Below, in pieces: positions 14,953 through 21,360 of a stretch of DNA of 21,360 nt. Numbering within the stretch: the stretch's first letter is position 1; each line of letters opens with the position of its first letter. Location of the stretch: contig PAGZ01000029.1 in the NCBI GenBank assembly GCA_002704625.1, positions 1-21,360 on the forward strand. The letters run 5' to 3'. Under the pieces are notes generated by a model, which was not told where the DNA came from, made no database searches, and saw nothing but the letters and a program-made list of their open reading frames with translations. The stretch comes from Candidatus Pelagibacter sp. (lineage in GTDB: Bacteria > Pseudomonadota > Alphaproteobacteria > Pelagibacterales > Pelagibacteraceae). The position numbers and the translations under genes were made by a program.

Positions 14953-15678
14953 TTAGTGATCTTGTAATTTTTTTTTTTTTAGATATCTCATTGCCATCTC
15001 AGCTATATATAGATCCTTTTCAGAGTGAATATCAATATCTGTAAATGGATCATGATTAACAATTAGTTTTACTTTTTTTCCGATTCTTTTTTCATTCCTC
15101 CAGAAATTTGATCTTGTCGCAGATGCTATACCAGTATCTTCTCTATAAAGTTTGGGCGCGGTCTGTCTTGAGGTATAAGAATTCATCCAAGGCAAAACTT
15201 TTTGTAGTTTTTTATTCTTTTCATGCCAAATGTGTTTGTAAAATTGATGTACAGAGAAAGCACTATCTAAATTTTTATCTCTTCTTAGTGCATTTACTGA
15301 ATCCTTGATCCATTTTACTTTTCTAAAAATATTTGTTGCAGTCAAAAAAACGCATATGTCAAATTTTGTTTTATAAAATTTTTCATAACTTAATAAGGCT
15401 TTTTTTAATGTAAGTTCAGTTGTAACTCTATCGCCTGATAATTTCTTTTCTCTTAAAAACGGTACATCAGCACCATACTTTTTTGCAACTTTTGCTATTT
15501 TATGAGAGTCTGTGGAGACTAGAATTTTGTCACATACTTTGCTTTTTTTCGCGGCAGCGATTGGATAATAAATCAAAGGTTTGCCACAGACTTTTCTTAA
15601 GTTTTTTAATTTGATGCCTTTAGAGCCACCTCTTGCAGGAATTATACAAATAATTTTTAGTTTTCTATTTTTTTTCAC
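14953..15678 (-). CDS. CMP-acylneuraminate synthetase-like cytidylyltransferase
   Basis: This enzyme is expected to transfer CMP from CTP to the anomeric hydroxyl of a 2-keto-3-deoxy acid sugar. The CTP-binding signature IPARGGSKGI is at 13-22, followed by LRKVCGKPLIYYPI (27-40) and ILVSTDS, all typical of NeuA. The C-terminal FTDIDIHSEKDL block matches the metal-binding DIDTPEDL region of the family. The length of 241 is close to the usual 220-235. It lies two genes upstream of a DAHP-synthase-like aldolase where a neuB would be expected, so its substrate may be an unusual ulosonic acid. The start overlaps the upstream FMN enzyme by 14 nt. A run of 13 A residues on the coding strand (14980-14968) encodes lysines next to the C-terminus. 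Confidence 0.85.
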   Translation of the reverse strand: MKKNRKLKIICIIPARGGSKGIKLKNLRKVCGKPLIYYPIAAAKKSKVCDKILVSTDSHKIAKVAKKYGADVPFLREKKLSGDRVTTELTLKKALLSYEKFYKTKFDICVFLTATNIFRKVKWIKDSVNALRRDKNLDSAFSVHQFYKHIWHEKNKKLQKVLPWMNSYTSRQTAPKLYREDTGIASATRSNFWRNEKRIGKKVKLIVNHDPFTDIDIHSEKDLYIAEMAMRYLKKKKLQDH

Positions 15679-16720
15679 TAAATTTTATTCTATTTTGATT
15701 GAATGATTTTAAGTTGTTGAACCCACCATTTATCATAGTGGTGTTAAACTCATTATTTAAAATTTTAAATACATTTCTAACACCTAAAAATCCATTACAT
15801 ATCAACCCATAAATTGCTGGTCTACCAATTCCAATAAAGTCAGCACCCAAGCTTAGGTATTTTACAATATCACTTCCACGTCTAACACCCCCATCAACTA
15901 TAATTTTGAGATTATTCTTTTTTATTTTTTTTCTTATTTCCACTAACGCTTCAACACCGCTAATACCTGAGTTGAGCATTCGACCTCCATGATTAGATAT
16001 CCATATTGCATCTACTCCACATTTAATAGACTTTTTTGCATCTTCAGGTGTAAGAATTCCTTTTACAATAATTGGTAATTTACTGATCATCTTAATTTTT
16101 TTTATAAGTTCCCAATTATAATTCAGAGCATATTTGGGCGATGGGGGTTGAGGATTTGTTCTTTTTCCAAATTTCCTCGCGTCATATGTTAGTGTTTCTC
16201 TATCTAGATATCTATGTGATCTTACATTTGCATCAACACAAATGCAAATAGCTGTACATTTATTTTTTTCTGCATCCTTAATTTGATTAATTATCCATTG
16301 TAAGTTACCAAAAGGAAAAATAGTCCATCCTATTTTACTTGTTTTATTTCTTTTTCTTATATCTTGAAGGCTCATTCTTCCTTGTGTGCCGAAAAAACTT
16401 ACAGAATTTGCAAGTGACACACCTTTTGCCATTTCTACTTCTCCATCTCTATGAAATTGAGTTTGGTGTCCCATTGGTGAAAGTAAGAGTGGTGAAGAAA
16501 TTTTTTTTCCAAAAAAATCGGTTGAGATTTCAACTTTTTTTACTTGTGCCAAGTGTTTAGGAATGATTCTTAAATTATTTAGATCTTTCAGATTTTGCTC
16601 ATGTGTAAAACCATCTTCAGCTGCAGCTTGTAACCATCGAAAACTTCCATTTCTTATTTTGCCTTTTGCAATTCTTTCAGCCTGCCTTATAGTCGCGAAT
16701 TTTGGTTTAGATTTTTTCAT
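15665..16720 (-). CDS. FMN-dependent alpha-hydroxy-acid dehydrogenase/oxidase
   Basis: This is a member of the glycolate oxidase/L-lactate dehydrogenase (LldD) family, which oxidises an alpha-hydroxy acid to a 2-keto acid through FMN. PLLLSPMG (77-84) is the first FMN-contact strand. Catalytic K220 lies in IIVKGILTPEDA (217-228). SNHGGRMLN (242-250) supplies the base H244 and the carboxylate-binding R247. VDGGVRRGSDI (275-285) and GIGRP (297-301) bind the FMN phosphate. The N-terminal tyrosine region is FRWLQAAAEDG, with Trp where many members have Tyr. The 351-residue length is normal and no membrane anchor is seen. It overlaps both neighbours by 14 nt, which ties it to glycan synthesis and away from lactate catabolism. 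Confidence 0.88.
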   Translation of the reverse strand: MKKSKPKFATIRQAERIAKGKIRNGSFRWLQAAAEDGFTHEQNLKDLNNLRIIPKHLAQVKKVEISTDFFGKKISSPLLLSPMGHQTQFHRDGEVEMAKGVSLANSVSFFGTQGRMSLQDIRKRNKTSKIGWTIFPFGNLQWIINQIKDAEKNKCTAICICVDANVRSHRYLDRETLTYDARKFGKRTNPQPPSPKYALNYNWELIKKIKMISKLPIIVKGILTPEDAKKSIKCGVDAIWISNHGGRMLNSGISGVEALVEIRKKIKKNNLKIIVDGGVRRGSDIVKYLSLGADFIGIGRPAIYGLICNGFLGVRNVFKILNNEFNTTMINGGFNNLKSFNQNRIKFSEKK

Positions 16721-18563
16721 TTTTTAAAATATTTTTTTGCCACAAAATTGTATTAATAATTTGAAATAAGAAAAAAGAATTAATATGTTTATTAGATTTT
16801 GAAAAAGAATCATAAAATGATATTATTTCTTTTTGATTAAAAATTTCACTATTTTTCACAAATTGAGAATTAAGTAAATCTAATATCATTTTTTTTAACG
16901 AATTTTTTAACCAATATGTCTGAGGGTCCGCTATAGTTCTTTTGTTTTGTAAAATTAATTTTCTCTTAAGAGAATTTCTAATAAGATATTTCATCATTAA
17001 TCTTTGTTGACCATATCCCATTTTAAATTTGTTGGGTAAATTAAAACACAACTCAACAAATTCATGATCTAAAAATGGAACCCTTGCTTCAATCCCAAAC
17101 CTCATTGAGGCTCTATCAATATACCTTAAGCATCTAGGGAGTTTATAATAAATAAAATCTGTATATTGTGCATTTAATAAATTACTTTTGAATGGTCTTT
17201 CTATTTTTGTTGGTACAGATTTACTAGTAAAATCTTTGTTTAAAAATTTAGAATTATAATATTCAGATCCATCCTCTGTAGCTAAACCAGATTTTTGCAG
17301 TCTTTTTAAAGCTCCTTCCCGAAATTTAATTTCAGATAAACTTTCATGGTTTTTTACAATATTTTTATATCTTTTATCTATATTGCGTAAGCTTTTTTCT
17401 TTAAGCATATCTAAATGCCAAGCAACGGCATGATAATGATATCCTGCAAATATTTCATCACCGCCTGTTCCATCTAATACAACTTTTGACTTATCTGAAA
17501 AACTCTCAAATAAATGGTGTTGTGAAACTACTCTTAATGAGGAAAATGGTTCATATTGTATTTGGATTACTTTGAGTAAATATTTCTCTAAATCTGCATC
17601 TTTAAGAAGAGATGTAAAATTTTTTAAACCTGCTGCGTTTGATAAATCTTTTGCATTTTCTACCTCACTAAAATTTTTATTTTCAAAATCAAAAGTATAT
17701 GTATCAAAGTTTTTTTTTAATATTCGTGTTATTGCTACTAATGCCGTTGAGTCTAAACCACCAGATTGATGTATAGCTGCAGGCACATCAAAAACCGTAT
17801 GTTGACCAAAAGATTCTTTTACTTTTTCTTCAAATTCTTTTTTATAATAAAAAAAATCTTTTTCATTTTTATCTTCATCGATATTTTCAACTAAATCATA
17901 ATATTTTAATTGTTTAAAACCATCTTTATTAAAAAAAACATAGCTAGAGGGTTTTACTTGAAATATGTTTTTAAACCATGTTTGATCAGTAGATGAAACT
18001 AGGCCTTCATTAAGATATCTTGCAGTCTCATGGTAATTTTGTTCTTTTTTAATTTTAGTATTTTCAAAAATTCCTGGTATCTCTGAACAAAATGTCAATT
18101 CTGTTTTAGATTGGTCGTAAAAGTAATATAAAGGTTTAATTCCAAATCTATCTCTTACAAGATATACACATTTATTATTTTCATCAGATATAAATATAGA
18201 AAACATGCCTTTTACTTTTTTTAAAAAATCGATACCAAATTTTTGATAAAGATAAATTAAAACCTCACCGTCACCCGAGCTTTTAAATATTTTTTTATCA
18301 AAATATTTTTTTTTAAGTTCTTGAAAATTATATATCTCGCCATTATAGATGATTGATATTTTTTTATCTTCACTTAAAAACGGTTGGTTCGAATTATCTG
18401 ATAGATCAATAATTGCTAATCTAACAAAACCAATACTTGAGAATGAGTTAGACCACAAAGTTTTAAAATCTGGTCCCCTATAAGATATTTTGTTATTCAT
18501 TTTTTCAACTAAAGAAACATTTGGTTTCTTTATAAAGTTAATTATTCCTGAAATACCGCACAT
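16707..18563 (-). CDS. glutamine-hydrolysing asparagine synthetase-like amidotransferase
   Basis: This AsnB-type enzyme uses glutamine ammonia and ATP to amidate a carboxylate. The class II glutaminase domain starts at Cys2 (MCGISGIINF). It has R30 in SYRGPD, RLAIIDL (48-54), YNGEIYNF (73-80) and SGDGE (96-100), all needed for glutamine binding. The synthetase domain has the PP-loop SGGLDS (267-272) and DGTGGDEIFAGY (364-375). The length of 618 matches the glycan- and antibiotic-associated AsnB group. WbpS-type AsnB homologues in O-antigen clusters are thought to form uronamides. Here it sits between the AroE-like and hydroxy-acid dehydrogenase genes, so amidation of a sugar acid made by this module is the likely role. 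Confidence 0.9.
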   Translation of the reverse strand: MCGISGIINFIKKPNVSLVEKMNNKISYRGPDFKTLWSNSFSSIGFVRLAIIDLSDNSNQPFLSEDKKISIIYNGEIYNFQELKKKYFDKKIFKSSGDGEVLIYLYQKFGIDFLKKVKGMFSIFISDENNKCVYLVRDRFGIKPLYYFYDQSKTELTFCSEIPGIFENTKIKKEQNYHETARYLNEGLVSSTDQTWFKNIFQVKPSSYVFFNKDGFKQLKYYDLVENIDEDKNEKDFFYYKKEFEEKVKESFGQHTVFDVPAAIHQSGGLDSTALVAITRILKKNFDTYTFDFENKNFSEVENAKDLSNAAGLKNFTSLLKDADLEKYLLKVIQIQYEPFSSLRVVSQHHLFESFSDKSKVVLDGTGGDEIFAGYHYHAVAWHLDMLKEKSLRNIDKRYKNIVKNHESLSEIKFREGALKRLQKSGLATEDGSEYYNSKFLNKDFTSKSVPTKIERPFKSNLLNAQYTDFIYYKLPRCLRYIDRASMRFGIEARVPFLDHEFVELCFNLPNKFKMGYGQQRLMMKYLIRNSLKRKLILQNKRTIADPQTYWLKNSLKKMILDLLNSQFVKNSEIFNQKEIISFYDSFSKSNKHINSFFLFQIINTILWQKNILKNEKI

Positions 18564-18566
18564 GAT

Positions 18567-19340
18567 TTATTTTTTGAAAGTTATTTTTAAAGCCTGATGG
18601 GCTTGTAAAGTGTTCATTTTTAACCCATTAAAAAATTTTATTCCATTTTTTTTTGACATTTTTCCAAGCAAAGTAAGTTTAGGATTGTAGATTATATCAA
18701 AAATAACAGATCCACTATTTATATATTTGAAAATAGAATTTGAAATAGGAGACATGTTTAAATATTTTTTCTTTAATCCACTACCCAATGGAGTACAATT
18801 TATAATTAAAGCCTTTTTGCAAATTATTTCCCTATTAATTCTTTTAAATACTAAAATATTTTTTTTATTTGATCTGAATTTTTTAGAAATAATAATAAAT
18901 TTTTTTTTATATCTATTATATAAATAATTAAATATTGAAGTTCCTGAGCCACCCATTCCAATAATAATTATTTTTTTAAAAAGAGGTAAATGTTCTTTTA
19001 TAGTTTGAATTGCACCAAATACATCAGTGTTGTAACCAATTAATTTATTTTTTCTTTTAACAATTAAATTAATTGATTTTGATTTTTTGGCGAAATTATC
19101 TAAATAATTCACATGTTGAATTAACTTAATTTTATAGGGCATTGAAATTGCTGTTGCCTTAAATCTTTTATTTTTTTTTATAAAATTAACAAATGATTTC
19201 AACTTATTTGGTTTAATCTCAAATTTGTTCATTTCAGAAAAGATCTTTTTTTTTTTAAAAAAACTTTTCCAAATAGGAATAGATCTAGGATTCTTAAGAG
19301 GAAACCCAACAATTCCACAAATTAATCTTGTTTTTTTCAC
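18567..19340 (-). CDS. shikimate dehydrogenase-like oxidoreductase, divergent substrate site
   Basis: This is homologous to AroE, the NADPH-dependent reductase of 3-dehydroshikimate. Preserved are the catalytic pair K70 (in ISMPYK, 65-70) and D106 (in GYNTD, 102-106), N91, the nucleotide loop IIGMGGSGTS (126-135), NCTPLG and Q246 in the C-terminal block. Compared with E. coli AroE from memory, the shikimate-binding residues differ. The HSKSP loop becomes NPRSI, so S14 is replaced by P18. The NVT before PFK becomes AIS, so N59 is replaced by alanine. At 257 residues it is slightly short. It lies 3 nt before asnB and 9 nt after the PhyH gene. Not confidently a true AroE. Confidence 0.8.
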   Translation of the reverse strand: MKKTRLICGIVGFPLKNPRSIPIWKSFFKKKKIFSEMNKFEIKPNKLKSFVNFIKKNKRFKATAISMPYKIKLIQHVNYLDNFAKKSKSINLIVKRKNKLIGYNTDVFGAIQTIKEHLPLFKKIIIIGMGGSGTSIFNYLYNRYKKKFIIISKKFRSNKKNILVFKRINREIICKKALIINCTPLGSGLKKKYLNMSPISNSIFKYINSGSVIFDIIYNPKLTLLGKMSKKNGIKFFNGLKMNTLQAHQALKITFKK

Positions 19341-19349
19341 TTTTTATTT

Positions 19350-20138
19350 TTAAGAAGAATAAAGATATCTCAGTACCATTCGATCATTAAATTGTGGTCT
19401 TGATCCTTTATGCACACCACCTTCATCAAATATTATCGCACTACCTGCTTTAGCACTGTACCCAAAATCTTTTTTATTAGATTCTTTATCTAAAAATTTT
19501 GTTTTTTCAAAAAAAATATCTATCTCTTTGCTACCCTTAAAATATTCTTTAAAATACTCCTCATTATCAGTTAAGATTTTCTTAAAGTCATTGATAGACC
19601 AATAGGGTTGATATTTTATATTGCCTTCATAAATACCCTTTCTTATTGCATATCCAATTTTATGGGACCCAGGTATATAACTCATACATCCATTATCTGG
19701 GCCAACATCTGTAAGGTAAATGAAAATTTTTAAGTAAAAACCATCTGGATCATTAAATTTAGATATGTCTTGTTTTCCCGAATAAGCTTGATCTGTGTGC
19801 CAAGGTAAAACATCCTGGTTGCTAACTTTGCTATAATATGCATCAATAAAAGAAAGTTTGCTTTTCTTACCAAAAAAATTATCTGCTAAAAGATTTAGAT
19901 TTTTTCTTTTACACAATTTCAGTATTTCTAAAGAGTGAAAAAATTTTACTAAATTTAAATTTAAAATTTTTAACGCTAACGATTTAAAATTAGCAGGAAA
20001 ATAACTGTCATTTGTATCTTTGGGTGCTGAATAATACTTTATAATGCTTGATATTTTTAAAATTTCTTCTTGATTTAAGAAGTTATCAACTTTTGTAATT
20101 CCATTTTTTTTTATTTCAAGTGCAAAATCTTGGTTCAT
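19350..20138 (-). CDS. PhyH-family Fe(II)/2-oxoglutarate dioxygenase
   Basis: This is a phytanoyl-CoA-dioxygenase-like enzyme, probably hydroxylating a small molecule or sugar precursor. The iron-binding HxD is in PWHTDQAYSG (112-121; H114, D116). The distal histidine is H243 in GVHKGSRPQF, and the following R253 or R257 would bind 2-oxoglutarate. Between them YLTDVGPDNGCMSYIPGSHK (141-160) is the family's core barrel strand. The 262-residue length is normal. The gene directly abuts the upstream SDR stop (0 nt). In this module it could hydroxylate or desaturate the sugar-acid intermediate. No substrate can be read from the sequence. Confidence 0.88.
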   Translation of the reverse strand: MNQDFALEIKKNGITKVDNFLNQEEILKISSIIKYYSAPKDTNDSYFPANFKSLALKILNLNLVKFFHSLEILKLCKRKNLNLLADNFFGKKSKLSFIDAYYSKVSNQDVLPWHTDQAYSGKQDISKFNDPDGFYLKIFIYLTDVGPDNGCMSYIPGSHKIGYAIRKGIYEGNIKYQPYWSINDFKKILTDNEEYFKEYFKGSKEIDIFFEKTKFLDKESNKKDFGYSAKAGSAIIFDEGGVHKGSRPQFNDRMVLRYLYSS

Positions 20139-20990
20139 CTATACCTTTAAAATTTTATCGATTTCTTCTAGAAAATTTCTTGTTTTATTAAATTTAAATC
20201 TTCTAGCTTTAATAATTTTGTATTTTTTAGGTTTCTTTATATAATGTCCATATTTCTCTTTTTTATTAAATTTAGTTTTTTTCTTAATATTTAAATTTAA
20301 AGATATCCTATTTAGGAATTCGGTTACCCTTAAAGGCTTCTTGCCTGTTAACATTATACACTTATTCTTATACTTTTTATCAAGAATTTTAACACTGGCT
20401 AATGCTGCATCTAAAACATGAATATATTTTCTTATTGATCGTTTACTTCCTGGATAGATTAGTTCTCCTTTTTTTTTTGCAGTTTGAATTAAATTTCTTA
20501 CACTATTGAATTTATCTGCTCTTGGGCCATAAACTGTTCCATATCTCAAGATTGTAAAGTCGAGATTAAATAGATTTTTAAATTCTCTGATATAATCCTC
20601 TGCAGCTCTTTTGCTAGCACTATAAAACCCTCCTTGAGAACTTCCAGCATAAATGCTGCTAGCATGTACAAATCTTTTGATTGAATATTTTTTACATATT
20701 TGAAGTACTAAAACAGTACCCAGTATATTTATCTCAGCAGATTTAACAGGATGATCAATTGCTAAGTTAAGGTCTGCTACAGCTGCAAAATTATAAACTG
20801 CATTATTTTTCCTAATTTCTGAATCTAACCTTTTTTTATCAAGAATGTTTCCAATTACCATTTTTTGATCTTTTCTTATCCAAGTAGATTTTTTTGTATC
20901 ATAGATTGTTACTTTATGCCCCCTTTTACTCAATTCATCGCTTACATGGGACCCTAAAAAACCACTACCTCCTAAGACTAAGATTTTCAT
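20139..20990 (-). CDS. NAD-dependent epimerase/dehydratase (extended SDR)
   Basis: This is an extended SDR related to UDP-glucose 4-epimerase. The glycine motif LGGSGFLGSH is at 6-15, NFAA at 67-70, the catalytic serine lies in ASSIYAG (110-116), and YSASK gives Y123 and K127. YGTVYGPR and YIHVLDAA are conserved sugar- and cofactor-contact blocks. At 283 residues it is shorter than the usual 310-330, with a lysine-rich C-terminus. It abuts the PhyH gene and is 26 nt from the gene at the right edge. It may supply a sugar nucleotide or sugar acid to the downstream module. Substrate unknown. Confidence 0.85.
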   Translation of the reverse strand: MKILVLGGSGFLGSHVSDELSKRGHKVTIYDTKKSTWIRKDQKMVIGNILDKKRLDSEIRKNNAVYNFAAVADLNLAIDHPVKSAEINILGTVLVLQICKKYSIKRFVHASSIYAGSSQGGFYSASKRAAEDYIREFKNLFNLDFTILRYGTVYGPRADKFNSVRNLIQTAKKKGELIYPGSKRSIRKYIHVLDAALASVKILDKKYKNKCIMLTGKKPLRVTEFLNRISLNLNIKKKTKFNKKEKYGHYIKKPKKYKIIKARRFKFNKTRNFLEEIDKILKV

Positions 20991-21016
20991 ATTATAATTT
21001 TTTAATTTGATTTTTG

Positions 21017-21360
21017 CTAATTAAATTCGTTTTTAATTTTTTTTTTAATTTCATCTAAATTATTTTCATAATTTAAATCCCAATCATTATTTCCAGATAA
21101 ATATTGACTTATATGAGATTTGTGCACTTTAATTAAACTTGAGATCAAATTGAATAATCTATGTATTTTTGGAACATCATTAACTTTTAAAGAAAAAGCA
21201 ATAATAGACTCTATTAAAATCTCTAAATTTACTCTATCGAAAAGCATACTCTTGCTTGATACAGTTCCGAATCTAAAAGTTTCTCTAGTGTACCATTTCA
21301 TAAAAGTTTTTTGTCTCATATGAACAATATTTTGAAAAATAGAAATATTATTATCAATAA
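21017..21360 (-). CDS. C-terminal part of an unrecognised protein, truncated by window edge
   Basis: The minus-strand frame ends with TAG at 21017 and has no stop up to the right edge. The ATG at 21319 need not be the start, because about 13 more codons before it are in frame. At least 114 residues are present, with mixed charged and hydrophobic helical character, including MKWYTRETFRFG and the basic, acidic C-terminal tail. I see no catalytic motif that names a family. It is co-directional with the operon and 26 nt upstream of the SDR. It is probably the end of a larger glycan-island protein. Confidence 0.55.
   Translation of the reverse strand, partial: IDNNISIFQNIVHMRQKTFMKWYTRETFRFGTVSSKSMLFDRVNLEILIESIIAFSLKVNDVPKIHRLFNLISSLIKVHKSHISQYLSGNNDWDLNYENNLDEIKKKIKNEFN

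Larger units (their letters stand above)
1442..21360. other. surface-polysaccharide genomic island (HVR2-like), continues past right edge
   Basis: Everything from the tRNA-Val 5' end to the right edge is sugar-nucleotide, glycosyltransferase or associated small-molecule chemistry. It is visibly richer in A+T than the pntA flank and inserted upstream of an orphan 5S gene. SAR11 genomes are known to carry a hypervariable cell-surface island between 23S and 5S, and this layout matches. No integrase, transposase or direct-repeat boundary was seen, so exchange by flanking homologous recombination is more plausible than site-specific insertion. Confidence 0.7.

Noticed and set aside
13027..19340. 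Housekeeping shikimate pathway operon
   Set aside because: The DAHP-synthase-like and AroE-like proteins have altered substrate sites, and aroB, aroD/aroQ, aroK, aroA and aroC are absent. The neighbours are glycan enzymes.
1..21360. CRISPR arrays, insertion sequences or prophage genes
   Set aside because: No regularly spaced repeats, terminal inverted repeats, transposase, integrase or phage structural proteins were seen.

Overview
The window is A+T-rich bacterial DNA (roughly three quarters A+T by eye) with very short intergenic gaps. It carries the edge of a surface-polysaccharide island set against conserved housekeeping genes. The gene order fits a SAR11 (Pelagibacterales) alphaproteobacterium. 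In published SAR11 genomes a hypervariable surface-glycan region (HVR2) separates the 23S rRNA gene from the 5S rRNA gene, and here a long block of sugar genes runs up to an isolated 5S gene with no 23S or 16S beside it. The lineage is inferred from this context and from composition, not from a database match.

Region 1 (1-1441) is the conserved flank, all on the minus strand. In transcription order it holds tRNA-Val(GAC), 5S rRNA, ribosomal protein bL36 (rpmJ, starting about 7 nt after the 5S 3' end) and the start of pntA, which runs off the left edge. Region 2 (1442-2653) is one plus-strand, very A+T-rich GT-B glycosyltransferase. It diverges from the tRNA and converges on the main operon.

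Region 3 (2661-10719, minus) makes NDP-sugars. It contains a SIS-domain isomerase, CDP-glucose 4,6-dehydratase (rfbG), a sugar C-methyltransferase, glucose-1-phosphate cytidylyltransferase (rfbF), a reductase/epimerase, two glycosyltransferases, and a second nucleotidyltransferase/SDR pair. The middle genes predict a CDP-linked 6-deoxy, C-methyl-branched hexose.

Region 4 (10766-12989, minus) has a class I methyltransferase and a 488-residue protein that may be a surface-carbohydrate GT-B-like enzyme.

Region 5 (13027-21360, minus) is the most unusual part. It holds a DAHP-synthase-like aldolase, a Gfo/Idh/MocA oxidoreductase, a CMP-acylneuraminate-synthetase-like cytidylyltransferase, an FMN-dependent alpha-hydroxy-acid dehydrogenase, an AsnB-type amidotransferase, a shikimate-dehydrogenase-like protein, a PhyH-family dioxygenase, an SDR and a partial unknown gene. 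The DAHP-synthase-like and AroE-like proteins keep much of the catalytic chemistry but have changed substrate-binding residues. Together with the CMP-transferase and amidotransferase, this suggests a repurposed pathway to a CMP-activated, possibly amidated, 3-deoxy-ulosonic-acid-like glycan unit.

The genes from 21360 down to 2661 are co-directional, with gaps of at most 46 nt and many start/stop overlaps, so they look like one operon. No integrase, transposase, CRISPR array or clear intrinsic terminator was seen. No stretch longer than 300 nt lacks a gene.
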